The notes beneath the pieces were generated by a model. The model ran no database searches. It saw only the letters and a list, made by a program, of their open reading frames with translations, and was not told where the DNA came from. Positions 1 through 7,471 of a DNA stretch of 64,000 bases are shown in pieces. A program made the position numbers and the translations under genes. The stretch comes from Crocinitomix sp. (GTDB taxonomy: Bacteria > Bacteroidota > Bacteroidia > Flavobacteriales_D > Crocinitomicaceae): contig WTCE01000070.1 of NCBI GenBank assembly GCA_013138735.1, forward strand, positions 1-64,000. The letters run 5' to 3'. Numbering within the stretch: the first letter of the stretch is position 1; the number at the start of each line of letters is the position of its first letter.

Positions 1-51
1 TTCGGACTCCTTAAAACCATAGCCTCGTTTACTAATTTCTGTTGAATTCAT
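1..51 (-). CDS. 5' end of an unidentified gene cut by the window edge
   Basis: A minus-strand reading frame starts at an ATG at 49-51 and stays open to base 1, giving MNSTEISKRGYGFKESE. Too little is visible to assign a family. It would be divergent from the acetyltransferase at 212. It could equally be a chance frame, because no clear ribosome binding site is seen. Confidence 0.25.
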   Translation of the reverse strand, partial: MNSTEISKRGYGFKESE

Positions 52-61
52 AATTTTGTTT

Positions 62-166
62 TTGAATTCTATACGTATATTAGAGAAATTAGAAAAAGCT
101 GCCGCTGAAAGCGGCTTAGTTCAACAATTAAGCGAATTCCACAAACTTAAACGACCAAATCATTTT
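62..166 (+). pseudogene. Possible gene-tail relic
   Basis: A short frame (TTG at 62 to TAG at 166) encodes about 34 residues containing LEKLEKAAAESGLVQQLSEF, which has the look of a real protein C-terminus. The frame is open upstream only to a TAG at 20-22, so any larger parent gene is lost. Within it GCCGCT-GAA-AGCGGC (101-115) can form a hairpin. The family is not recognised and it may be chance. Confidence 0.2.
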
Positions 167-211
167 TAGGTATTATATTCAAACTTAAATTATTAAAAAC
201 CCAGACATAAA

Positions 212-748
212 ATGAATAGTAAATTTCCTATTCTAGAAACTAAAAGAGTAATCTTAAGACAGTTTGTTAATTCGGATTTAGAATATGTATTTAAAGGACT
301 TTCTCACCCCGATATTATAAAGTACTATGGGATTAGTTTCGATAGTATAGAGGCTACGAAAGAACAGATGATTTGGTTTGCCGATCTTGAAAAAAATGAA
401 AACGGAATTTGGTGGGCTGTCTGCTCAAAAAATGATGGAAGATTTCTTGGAGCAGGAGGATTAAACGATTTGAGTCAAGAAAATAAAAAAGCAGAAATTG
501 GTTTTTGGTTGTTACCAGAAAATTGGGGGAAAGGACTTATGACTGAAACAATGCCGCTCATCTTTAACTACGCTTTCAATAGTATTGGATTACATAGAAT
601 TGAAGGTTTTGTGGAAACTGAAAATTACAATTGTAAAAAAGCGCTTGCAAAACTTGAATTCACTCTTGAAGGAACTATGAAAGATTGTGAAATTAAAAAT
701 GGAGAATTAATTAGTCTAGATATTTACTCAAAAATAGTGGCTAAATAA
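212..748 (+). CDS. GNAT family N-acetyltransferase (RimJ/RimL type)
   Basis: The 178-residue protein is predicted to transfer an acetyl group from acetyl-CoA to a primary amine, by analogy with RimJ/RimL and ribosomal-protein-serine acetyltransferases. It starts with the typical beta strand 'ILETKRVILRQF' and keeps the acetyl-CoA loop region 'GFWLLPENWGKGLMTET' (about residues 97-113) and the C-terminal 'IGLHRIEGFVETENYNCKKALAKLEF' block. It has full family length, is cytoplasmic and has no signal peptide. It is a single gene with its own 5' region and is not obviously linked to neighbours. The substrate cannot be read from the sequence. Confidence 0.85.
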   Translation: MNSKFPILETKRVILRQFVNSDLEYVFKGLSHPDIIKYYGISFDSIEATKEQMIWFADLEKNENGIWWAVCSKNDGRFLGAGGLNDLSQENKKAEIGFWLLPENWGKGLMTETMPLIFNYAFNSIGLHRIEGFVETENYNCKKALAKLEFTLEGTMKDCEIKNGELISLDIYSKIVAK

Positions 749-853
749 ATATCGAAACTGTTCACAATATAAAACACAACGTTTTGGCTCAGTACAATCC
801 TGAAAGTTTTTCAGTACCTTTTGCCCCCCTACTCAACCGCTAGCTGTTATTAG

Positions 854-1570
854 ATGCAAGAACTAAATATTTGGAAGTCCACATTAGCAACAATAATATA
901 TGTAGTTGTTCTCGAGGTTTTGGGAATGATGATTTTGCTTGACTTATTATTCCCAGAAGCAGAAAGTGTTGATTCAATTTTATTAATCTCATTTTCTCTT
1001 TACTGTTTAGGTAGTTTAAGCATGTTAATTGTCGTCTATTTTTCTCTTCGGAAATACATTTTTCCAAAATCAGAAAATGCTATTGCTACCAAGAAAATTG
1101 ATCTCACCTATTTAATTCTAGCCATAGTTTTTGGTTTTATTATCGTATTTATCCAACCCTTTATTCGTTCTGCGTTTGCAGTGTTTCCTGGATTCGAATT
1201 GCAAGTACAATCAGCCCAAAAATTAGCGAAATTGGAAGTTTGGCATATCCCGACATTATTCTCTAGTATAATTATACTTCCACTTTCAGAAGAACTATTT
1301 TTCCGTGGATTCATTTTAAAAGGACTGCTTAAAAAACACAATGTATTTCTTGCTTTATTGATTTCATCACTGCTGTTTGGCGCAGTTCACTTCGCGTGGT
1401 ATACTATGAATATCATCAGTTTAAGACTCGTTTTCATTACCTTCATTGGAGGGTTGATAGCTGGCGGATTATTCATCAAAACGAACCGATTGATTTATCC
1501 AATTCTGTTTCATATAACGTGGAATTTAATAGTAAATATTTCTCATTTCGTGGCGATACCATTTTTGTAG
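854..1570 (+). CDS. CPBP family intramembrane glutamic endopeptidase
   Basis: The 238-residue polytopic membrane protein belongs to the CPBP/Abi (CAAX protease and bacteriocin-processing) family. The three family motifs are in order near the C-terminus: EExxxR as 'EELFFRG', FxxxH as 'FGAVHF' and HxxxN as 'HITWN'. The Glu pair and the His residues form the active site in known members, within the membrane. Hydrophobic segments flank the motifs and several more lie in the N-terminal half. Bacterial members act in prenyl-protein processing or bacteriocin self-immunity; which applies here is unknown. The next gene starts 54 bp downstream in the same direction, with its own promoter-like box between. 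Confidence 0.88.
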   Translation: MQELNIWKSTLATIIYVVVLEVLGMMILLDLLFPEAESVDSILLISFSLYCLGSLSMLIVVYFSLRKYIFPKSENAIATKKIDLTYLILAIVFGFIIVFIQPFIRSAFAVFPGFELQVQSAQKLAKLEVWHIPTLFSSIIILPLSEELFFRGFILKGLLKKHNVFLALLISSLLFGAVHFAWYTMNIISLRLVFITFIGGLIAGGLFIKTNRLIYPILFHITWNLIVNISHFVAIPFL

Positions 1571-1589
1571 AAATCTACTGCAAAAGCAT

Positions 1590-1597
1590 TATATTTA
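1590..1597 (+). promoter_or_regulatory. Putative -7 box for the beta-lactamase gene
   Basis: TATATTTA lies 27 bp before the ATG at 1624 and resembles the Bacteroidota TAnnTTTG box. The surrounding context (AAAGCATTATATTTACTCAAG) recurs before 2608 and 31747, which supports a real promoter. Confidence 0.45.
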
Positions 1598-1623
1598 CTC
1601 AAGCCTTAACTTCTATTTTCTAT

Positions 1624-2460
1624 ATGTCAATAAATTATCCAATTTCAATCGCAGTATTCCTTCTATTTCTAGTCTCTTGCGCATGCGAAAGTGATGAGAA
1701 AAATAATGAAGAAGCTGCTGAAAACGGAACTATCACATTGAATCTAGATTCTCTTTATGATAGCTACGAAGTTGAAGGGTCATTCATTTTATTCGATCTA
1801 GAAAATGATCGGAAGTCTATTTACAATGAAACTCAAATTCACTCCAAATTTACGCCTGCATCAACATTTAAAATCTGCAATTCAATCATTGCTTTGGAAA
1901 CTGGGGTAGTTTCAGATGAGAATTTCATTATTAAATGGGACAGTCTGGAAAGGCAAGTATCCAGTTGGAATCAAGATACTGATCTAAGTATGGCCTATAC
2001 GAATTCCACTGTTTGGTATTATCAGGAAGTAGCAAGGCAAATTGGTGCTAATGATATGCAATTATGGCTGAACAAGCTTGATTATGGCAATAAGAACATT
2101 GGAAAAGAAATTGATCAGTTCTGGTTGAATGGAGATCTTGAAGTTTCTCCCATGCAACAAATAAATTTTCTTGAACGCATTTTGAATCGAGAACTCGATA
2201 TAGCTGATCGTACGTATGAAATTCTCGACAACATTATGACTTACGATTCCACAAATACCTATGAAATAAAAGGGAAAACTGGGTGGGGAGTTGTGGCAGA
2301 TAAAGACATTGGTTGGTTCATAGGATGGATTGAAACTGATAAGAAAAAGTACATTTTTGTCAATTGTATTCAAAGTACAGGCGCTAATGATCAATTTGTA
2401 AAAGCGCGAATCGACATTGTGTATCAAGTGTTTCGGGAAAATGGAATTATAGCAGAATAA
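1624..2460 (+). CDS. Class D (OXA-type) beta-lactamase, predicted lipoprotein
   Basis: The product is predicted to hydrolyse beta-lactams by a serine acyl-enzyme in the periplasm. The frame is open from 1396, but the start at 1624 gives a clean lipoprotein signal (MSINYPISIAVFLLFLVSC, Cys19) and leaves the upstream CPBP gene intact. The mature part shows the class D set: STFK (about residues 80-83, serine plus the lysine that is carboxylated in the family), an S-x-V-like 'STVW', YGN in 'LDYGNKNIG', and KTG in 'GKTGWG', followed by 'WFIGWIE'. The length of 278 residues is normal. Whether it confers resistance is not known. A BlaR-type sensor is less likely, because no fused transmembrane receptor is present. 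Confidence 0.9.
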   Translation: MSINYPISIAVFLLFLVSCACESDEKNNEEAAENGTITLNLDSLYDSYEVEGSFILFDLENDRKSIYNETQIHSKFTPASTFKICNSIIALETGVVSDENFIIKWDSLERQVSSWNQDTDLSMAYTNSTVWYYQEVARQIGANDMQLWLNKLDYGNKNIGKEIDQFWLNGDLEVSPMQQINFLERILNRELDIADRTYEILDNIMTYDSTNTYEIKGKTGWGVVADKDIGWFIGWIETDKKKYIFVNCIQSTGANDQFVKARIDIVYQVFRENGIIAE

Positions 2461-2531
2461 TAGCTGCAAATATATTTTGTGAAATTTTCACCGGCGTTAG
2501 AAGCCTTTCGTGAAGAACTCAGCGAAAGCAT

Positions 2532-2539
2532 TATCTTTA
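2532..2539 (+). promoter_or_regulatory. Putative -7 box for the GldH-like gene
   Basis: TATCTTTA sits in the context CAGCGAAAGCATTATCTTTAG, nearly the same as the boxes before 1624 and 31747. It lies 69 bp before the ATG at 2608. Confidence 0.4.
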
Positions 2540-2607
2540 GTCAAGTGTCAAAATCAATTGAGACAAAGTATAAGTAATAAATACAGAAATAACCATAAAA
2601 TTAATCC

Positions 2608-3078
2608 ATGCAAAAACTAGTAGCAATTTTAGTGATATTGACCAGTCTAATGGCTTGTCAATCAGAAAACAGAGTTTACTCAGAACATCAAGAATTATCA
2701 CCTGAAGTTGAATGGTTGAAAAAAGATGTTAGAAAGTTTGAAGTGCCCATTGAAGACAATAGCATTGCGTATGACATGAGCTTATCGTTTAGATATGCAA
2801 CTGGATATGCATATTCAACAGCTAATGTCAAGGTAACGGAAACTAGTCCTAGTGGCAAAGAAACTGTTAATGAGTACGAGCTAAAAGTAGTAGATGCGAA
2901 CGGGGATTACATAGGTGAAGCCGGATTTGATATTTGGGATAGTGAACATTTAGTAGAAGCAGATAAAAAGTACGAAGAAACGGGAACCTACACTTACAAA
3001 ATAGAACAAAACACACCTATTGACCCTTTGAGTTATGCAATGGAAATTGGTGTTATTCTCGATAAAGCAATTGATTAG
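2608..3078 (+). CDS. GldH-like lipoprotein (gliding motility / type IX secretion associated)
   Basis: The 156-residue lipoprotein has the signal MQKLVAILVILTSLMAC (Cys17). The mature part follows the GldH layout: an 'RVYSEHQEL..EVEWLKKDVRKFEV' opening, a beta-rich centre, and a 'GTYTYKIEQNTPIDPLSYAMEIGVILDKA' close. GldH is an outer-envelope lipoprotein needed for gliding in Flavobacterium and co-occurs with type IX secretion, which this genome has (sorting domains and SprF later in the window). The match is by overall pattern and length, so the family call is moderate. It is a single gene with its own promoter-like box. Confidence 0.6.
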   Translation: MQKLVAILVILTSLMACQSENRVYSEHQELSPEVEWLKKDVRKFEVPIEDNSIAYDMSLSFRYATGYAYSTANVKVTETSPSGKETVNEYELKVVDANGDYIGEAGFDIWDSEHLVEADKKYEETGTYTYKIEQNTPIDPLSYAMEIGVILDKAID

Positions 3079-3108
3079 CATCTTACGAAAAGTGAAGCGT
3101 AAAAATGA

Positions 3109-3540
3109 CCTATAGAAAAAGATATCGCATTTGTTGCTGAACTATTCGATTTATATCGGGTGTTTTACAATAAAAAAGCTGATTTTAAAAGTGCTGAAAA
3201 ATTCATAGCAGAAAGGATTAAGAATGATGATTCGGAAATTTTTGTGGCTGAAAACGAAAACAATAAACTCGTTGGTTTCGTTCAATTATATCCCTTATTC
3301 TCTTCAACGAAAATGCAAAAATTATGGCTTTTAAATGATCTATTTGTAAATCCTGAATTTCGGAGCAAAGGTGTTTCAATTGGATTAATCGAAAAGGCTA
3401 AGCGCTTGGTTGAAAGCACCAACGCTTGCGGCATGTTTTTGGAAACCGGAAAATCAAACCTAATCGGAAATAATTTATATCCTAAAACAGGTTTTAAATT
3501 AAATGAGGCTTCTAATTATTATGAATGGATTGAGGATTGA
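3109..3540 (+). pseudogene. GNAT acetyltransferase with apparent 5' frameshift (GTG start at 3160 if intact)
   Basis: From a GTG at 3160 the frame encodes 126 residues with the GNAT core 'WLLNDLFVNPEFRSKGVSIGLIEKAKRLVES' and 'LETGKSNLIGNNLYPKTGFKLNE'. The usual N-terminal strand is missing from that start. Upstream in the same frame the DNA still encodes IEKDIAFVAELFDLYR, typical of these enzymes, back to a TGA at 3106-3108. An ATG at 3105 would join it if the single T at 3111 were absent. So the gene is either frameshifted near its start, miscalled by one base, or begins at the internal GTG without strand 1. Confidence 0.65.
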
Positions 3541-3559
3541 GGATTAAAAGGCCAAACAT

Positions 3560-4543
3560 TTACAAACTTGATAAAACCGAATGCATCAAATTAAGGTTAT
3601 AATTATTTATCTTTTGATGCGTAGGCATCCAACCCAATAAAAATCGGGTAAAATCTGCACAAGCAACAGGATAAAGCCTCCTCCACTCCTGTTCCAATTC
3701 TTTGAAATTAATAGTCACTATAGCATCTTCCAATGCGCTTTCTAATTCTGAAAAATAGTAATCTAGCAGCTCCTTTTCATTTAATTCACATTCAGAACTT
3801 GAAAGACAACTCCCAAAAAAGTAAGCAACATCCTTCATTCCGCATGCACCACCAACATATTGAAAATCTACCGCCGCTATTTTTGAACCATTTTCGGAAA
3901 AACAAAAATTTGCGAGTTTAGCATCTCCGTGAACAATTGTTTGATAGTTACATTGGTTTAATAATTCGTCAATTAAGTGCGCCTTTGCTTTTAATTCTTG
4001 ATTCTGTATTTTCTCAAATTCATCTGCACGTGTTTTCAAATGCCAATAAGTGCCAACTTGCCACAAGCCGATAGGTTTGTGATTTAAGAATGTTGCATGA
4101 AAATTTGCCAACCATTTCAAACAAACTTTAACCTCTGCTAAATCAATTTGCTGTTTTCGTAAAGGAAAATTCACATTCAAATCTTCCAAAATAATCCATT
4201 GCTCTTTCCCCGCAGAAAATGAACCAATAAACTTTGGTACGCTACACTTATCAGTACAGAGGTGATTCCATTTTTCGTACCAATGTGTTTCAACTTTATA
4301 AGATTTCACCTTTCGACTATGAGAGTGATCTGTATTCCAACCTCTAGGATGCTCATTAGATTGGTTTAGCGATATAAACTTAACCACAACTGTGCTAAGA
4401 GGTGAATCGAACAATTGATAACGAGAAACCTTACCATAACCACTCCACAAAGATTGAATGACTTCAATTTCCTCACACGCCGAAGATTCGGTAACTTTTA
4501 AAAGATAGTCCTTGAAGTCTGGATTCATGAAATGCTCAATCAA
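3560..4543 (-). CDS. EcKinase/aminoglycoside phosphotransferase-like kinase
   Basis: The 327-residue cytoplasmic protein has the phosphotransferase fold of the APH/choline kinase/ecdysteroid kinase-like group. The catalytic loop is 'VHGDAKLANFCF' (HGD-x4-N) and the metal-binding segment is 'AAVDFQYVGGACGMKDVAYFFGSCL', whose DFQ form and following 'KDVAYFF' are characteristic of the EcKinase-like branch. The N-terminal lobe has 'STVVVKFI' as the ATP lysine strand. The small-molecule substrate is unknown. It is transcribed alone, convergent with the acetyltransferase before it. Confidence 0.8.
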   Translation of the reverse strand: MIEHFMNPDFKDYLLKVTESSACEEIEVIQSLWSGYGKVSRYQLFDSPLSTVVVKFISLNQSNEHPRGWNTDHSHSRKVKSYKVETHWYEKWNHLCTDKCSVPKFIGSFSAGKEQWIILEDLNVNFPLRKQQIDLAEVKVCLKWLANFHATFLNHKPIGLWQVGTYWHLKTRADEFEKIQNQELKAKAHLIDELLNQCNYQTIVHGDAKLANFCFSENGSKIAAVDFQYVGGACGMKDVAYFFGSCLSSSECELNEKELLDYYFSELESALEDAIVTINFKELEQEWRRLYPVACADFTRFLLGWMPTHQKINNYNLNLMHSVLSSL

Positions 4544-4619
4544 TTTATAACAAAAGTAATATTAATTCATTGTCAGTATAAATGATTGAACTTGTAATCT
4601 GTGAGATATCTCGAATTAA

Positions 4620-4653
4620 AAACTGCTTTTGCCTAGAATGGCAAAAGCAGTTT
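4620..4653 (-). terminator. Strong intrinsic terminator for the DUF4386 operon
   Basis: A perfect 14-bp stem (AAACTGCTTTTGCC / GGCAAAAGCAGTTT) with a 6-base loop lies 40 bp past the stop of the DUF4386 gene. Read on the minus strand the right arm runs into TTTTTAATT. Confidence 0.8.
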
Positions 4654-4692
4654 AATATAGAAGCGATTTAATTGGGTAAAACTTAAACTCAA

Positions 4693-5406
4693 TTACGATT
4701 TAACAACATTGCCTTTCCCTTTAATCAACAACCAAAAGGCAAACCATAACTCACCTATTACAGCTAAAACTAGCAGAGATGAAAACACGATAGTTAGTAC
4801 TTCTGAATTCACTAACGTAAACTGAATAAAAGTATCTCCTGCATAGCCAATACCTCCTACCAACATGATAAGACCAAGCCATTTGGGAGCAATACCCGAT
4901 TTTCGGATCACATATCCCAACGTAAAAAGATGAATTGCAAAGAATATTTGCCAAGCCAACTCCCCATACTTATGCACTTTAAAAAAGAGATGTGTCAAGG
5001 AATTCAATTGTTCGGAACTAAATGCACTCAGGAATTCGGGTTGCGTCATAATTATTGCTGGAACCATATAATTCAGCAAATTGATTCCCATGATTATGGC
5101 CATGGCCATTCGAGAATAAGTAGCAATCGTCATTCCTGTCTTACTGTATGATTTAAAAAGATGATAGATCATTGCAGTAAGCAAGACTTCCAGTATGATT
5201 ACGGCGATATCTCCTGCAATACCCCATCTAAATAGTTCTTGATTTTCCAAGAGGTTTTGAAATGTAAGCGCTGCGTCTCCTTCAGCAACTATTACGGTTG
5301 GCATATAACCTATGCTAAATCCACCAACAACGGCAATAATAAGATAGATAAGACCCGCCAGTTGCGAATAGGTTTTTCCTTGATTTTGAAGTTTTGATAG
5401 TATCAT
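4693..5406 (-). CDS. DUF4386 membrane protein (copy 1)
   Basis: The 237-residue protein has about six hydrophobic segments and the DUF4386 layout: 'GLIYLIIAVVGGFSIGYMP' near the N-terminus, 'LTHLFFKVHKYGELAWQIFFAIHLFTLGYVIRKSGIAPKWLGLIMLVGGIGY' in the C-terminal half. Function in the family is unknown. It is the last gene of a minus-strand unit 6681-4693 (oxidoreductase, small membrane protein, this gene). A second DUF4386 gene lies at 14797-15429 in the same neighbourhood with a related leader sequence, so the two belong to duplicated modules. Confidence 0.85.
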   Translation of the reverse strand: MILSKLQNQGKTYSQLAGLIYLIIAVVGGFSIGYMPTVIVAEGDAALTFQNLLENQELFRWGIAGDIAVIILEVLLTAMIYHLFKSYSKTGMTIATYSRMAMAIIMGINLLNYMVPAIIMTQPEFLSAFSSEQLNSLTHLFFKVHKYGELAWQIFFAIHLFTLGYVIRKSGIAPKWLGLIMLVGGIGYAGDTFIQFTLVNSEVLTIVFSSLLVLAVIGELWFAFWLLIKGKGNVVKS

Positions 5407-5444
5407 TTTTTTATCTTTTAGCTTAAGGAGAACATTGATTTCTC

Positions 5445-5648
5445 TTATTGTTTCTTTTTAATTTTTAATTGATCAGATAGGAAACCCAATTGCAGAATAA
5501 ATCCTATAAATAGTGTTCCTACGATTGCCATAGATGTTGCATTTTTTTCTCCTAAAAAATAACACGTTAAAACAATCATTGCTATCCAATTAATTGAGAT
5601 GAACAGTAGTATTGTTCTCTTTGAAAATTTCATTTTATTTGCTTTCAT
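5445..5648 (-). CDS. Small two-helix membrane protein
   Basis: The 67-residue product has two hydrophobic helices ('TILLFISINWIAMIVLTCYF' and 'SMAIVGTLFIGFILQLGF') and a basic tail (KIKKKQ). I do not recognise a family. It lies 38 bp before the DUF4386 gene and 67 bp after the oxidoreductase on the same strand, so it is probably co-transcribed. Its upstream leader (5650-5692) matches the leader of the second DUF4386 gene at 15430-15480. Confidence 0.6.
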   Translation of the reverse strand: MKANKMKFSKRTILLFISINWIAMIVLTCYFLGEKNATSMAIVGTLFIGFILQLGFLSDQLKIKKKQ

Positions 5649-5715
5649 TTTTAATGTTTTTTATTGTTAATACTTATTTGATTTTTATTTGTAGGCCAAA
5701 GCCTTTGGCGAAGGT

Positions 5716-6681
5716 TTACAGAGCGTGATTCATGCTAATGATCACATTTCCTTTTTTATGTCCACCGTCTACATGCGCATGTGCAAGAGAAATCTCTTCT
5801 AATGAATATACTTTATCCACAACCGCTTTTAGTTTTCCAGCTTCAATCAATTCTTTGAAAAAACGCATGTCTTCTGCCGTTTCTTTAATCACACCTGAGT
5901 GAACTTTTTTACTGCCAAACATTGAACTGAACGCACCTCGCAACATTAATCCAACACTTGCACTTGCTAATAACATGGTTCCGTCCTTTTTTAAAGATTT
6001 CATGCCCTTAGAGAATGAGCTTTTTCCAACTGTATCAAAAATGACATCATATTTTACACCGTTCTGTGTAAAATCAGTCTTGGTATAGTCAATGACCTTA
6101 TCTGCCCCTAAATCACTCACTAGATTTGCATTTCCCCCACTACAAACTGCCGTTACTTCTGCGCCACGTTCTTTAGCCAATTGAATAGCTGCAGTTCCCA
6201 AGGCACCTGATGCTCCAAAAACCAATACTTTTTGTCCTTTAGATATTTCCCCCTTTCTCAGAAAATGAAGAGCTGCAGTGCCTCCAAATGGAATAGCAGC
6301 AGCAGCCTGGTAAGACATATTTTCTGGAATCACAGCCAAAGTTCCTTCTTCTGAAATGCATTGGTATTGTGCATGCGCTCCAAATGACATTCCTGTTGTG
6401 CCAAAAACCTTATCTCCCACTTTGAATTTGCTTACATTGTTTCCTACAGATTCTACTTCACCTGCAACAACAACTCCCAATATTGATTTTCTTGGTCTTT
6501 TAAATCCAAAAATCAATCGGATAATATATGGATCTGCTCTTCTAATTCTTGCATCTCCTGATGTTACTGAAGAGCTATAAATCTTCAATAAGATTTGATC
6601 GTCTTTTGGTGTTGGTTTTTCAACATTCTTTAACTGTAAAACTTCTGGTTTACCGTAACTTGTACATATTGCTGCTTTCAT
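5716..6681 (-). CDS. Zinc-independent MDR quinone reductase-like oxidoreductase (copy 1)
   Basis: The 321-residue protein is a medium-chain dehydrogenase/reductase of the quinone oxidoreductase type, expected to reduce quinones or enones with NAD(P)H in the cytoplasm. It has the GroES-like N-domain ('GVVVAGEVESVGNNVSKFKVGDKVFG') and the nucleotide-binding loop 'VLVFGASGALGTAAIQLAK', and it lacks the zinc-ligand cysteine cluster of alcohol dehydrogenases. It opens its transcription unit directly downstream of repeat B1, whose TACATTTG box is about 50 bp before the start. A paralogue lies at 12090-13061. Confidence 0.87.
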   Translation of the reverse strand: MKAAICTSYGKPEVLQLKNVEKPTPKDDQILLKIYSSSVTSGDARIRRADPYIIRLIFGFKRPRKSILGVVVAGEVESVGNNVSKFKVGDKVFGTTGMSFGAHAQYQCISEEGTLAVIPENMSYQAAAAIPFGGTAALHFLRKGEISKGQKVLVFGASGALGTAAIQLAKERGAEVTAVCSGGNANLVSDLGADKVIDYTKTDFTQNGVKYDVIFDTVGKSSFSKGMKSLKKDGTMLLASASVGLMLRGAFSSMFGSKKVHSGVIKETAEDMRFFKELIEAGKLKAVVDKVYSLEEISLAHAHVDGGHKKGNVIISMNHAL

Positions 6682-6720
6682 AATTCTTGTTTTATAATTC
6701 GATTAATAATTTCTTTTAAT

Positions 6721-6845
6721 TTTGATTACAGGCCAAATGTATAGACATTGTGAGGCCCAGAAGTTCTGGATTACATACAGCTGTTCGGATTTATAAATCG
6801 GAACTACTTTATGTACCCAGAGGTTTAAATAGTAAGGTTTGATCA
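6721..6845. repeat. Intergenic repeat B, copy 1 (promoter of the oxidoreductase operon)
   Basis: About 120 bp shared with 10018-10141 and, in its first 85 bp, with 15484-15569. Shared parts in order: TTGATTACAGG.CAAATGTAT, the palindrome CCAGAAGTTCTGG (6757-6769), GATTACATACAG, and an imperfect palindrome GTTCGGATTTATAAATCGGAAC. On the minus strand 6741-6734 reads TACATTTG, a perfect Bacteroidota -7 box, with the palindrome about 16 bp further upstream. Confidence 0.85.
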
Positions 6846-7157
6846 AGCTTTTTCAAAGGTGAACTTGTAGTTAAATACATCTAATGCAGAATGCTCCTTT
6901 TGAATATACATCTCTAACAATTCGTTTGAGATCAAATCGATCAGCTCTTGTTGCGACCCTTGGATATCAATGATGTGTATTTGACAGTCTTCAACATAAA
7001 AACTCACTACAACAAAGTCTTGATGATACTCATCCAACTGTATTTCACTTAAGTTTGGATTCACATTGTTTACTATCTCATTTTTTAAAGATGGATTCAC
7101 TGATCCAAAACTGATACTTGCTATTAAAACTGTTACTATTAGGATAAACTTTTTCAT
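6843..7157 (-). CDS. Small secreted protein, copy 1 (unknown family)
   Basis: The 104-residue product has a clear signal peptide (MKKFILIVTVLIASISFGS) and an 85-residue mature domain with strands 'FVVVSFYVEDCQIHIIDIQGS' and 'FNYKFTFEKA'. Its paralogue at 13663-13977 is highly similar throughout. It is transcribed alone, with repeat A1 about 50-210 bp upstream. I do not recognise a named family; small periplasmic proteins of this look are common beside LytTR/histidine kinase loci in Bacteroidota, but that is general knowledge and not a functional call. Confidence 0.7.
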   Translation of the reverse strand: MKKFILIVTVLIASISFGSVNPSLKNEIVNNVNPNLSEIQLDEYHQDFVVVSFYVEDCQIHIIDIQGSQQELIDLISNELLEMYIQKEHSALDVFNYKFTFEKA

Positions 7158-7202
7158 AATTCAAATTTTAAAGGTTAAGCTGCTTGAATTTTCATTGGTT
7201 AA

Positions 7203-7365
7203 TTCATTTACAGCTTGATTACAGGACAAATATGGCATCAAAGTTTGGGCATAAAAAGAATAGATGATGAACCAAGAAATAATCACCTTACACGTAGGTT
7301 TAAATGAACCAAACCATGGTTTGACCAAAAAAGAAGGGTGTTTGTACCAATTTGAATAGTGTATA
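7203..7365. repeat. Intergenic repeat A, copy 1
   Basis: About 160 bp shared with 10162-10314 and 14023-14186 in the same orientation. Conserved blocks are TTGATTACAGGACAAATAT, CATCAAAG, GAGCATAAAAAG, GATGATGAACCA, CTTACACGTAG, the 14-bp palindrome CAAACCATGGTTTG (7310-7323) and GTGTTTGTACCAATTTGA.TAGTGTAT. It lies directly upstream of the small secreted protein gene on the minus strand. The rest of the 314-bp gap to the receptor gene holds the receptor's terminator. Confidence 0.85.
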
Positions 7366-7395
7366 GCTTTTCTCTACTTCTATCGTCAAATAACA

Positions 7396-7427
7396 GAAAA
7401 GCCCTCCATCTCTGAAGGGCTTTAAAA
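7396..7427 (-). terminator. Intrinsic terminator of the outer-membrane receptor gene
   Basis: AAAGCCCT / AGGGCTTTT stem with a 10-base loop, 45 bp past the stop of the gene ending at 7472. On the minus strand the right arm ends in TTTT. Confidence 0.65.
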
Positions 7428-7471
7428 TTCAATATAGTGTCAGATTAAAAAAGTAGAAGAACCGTGATCTT

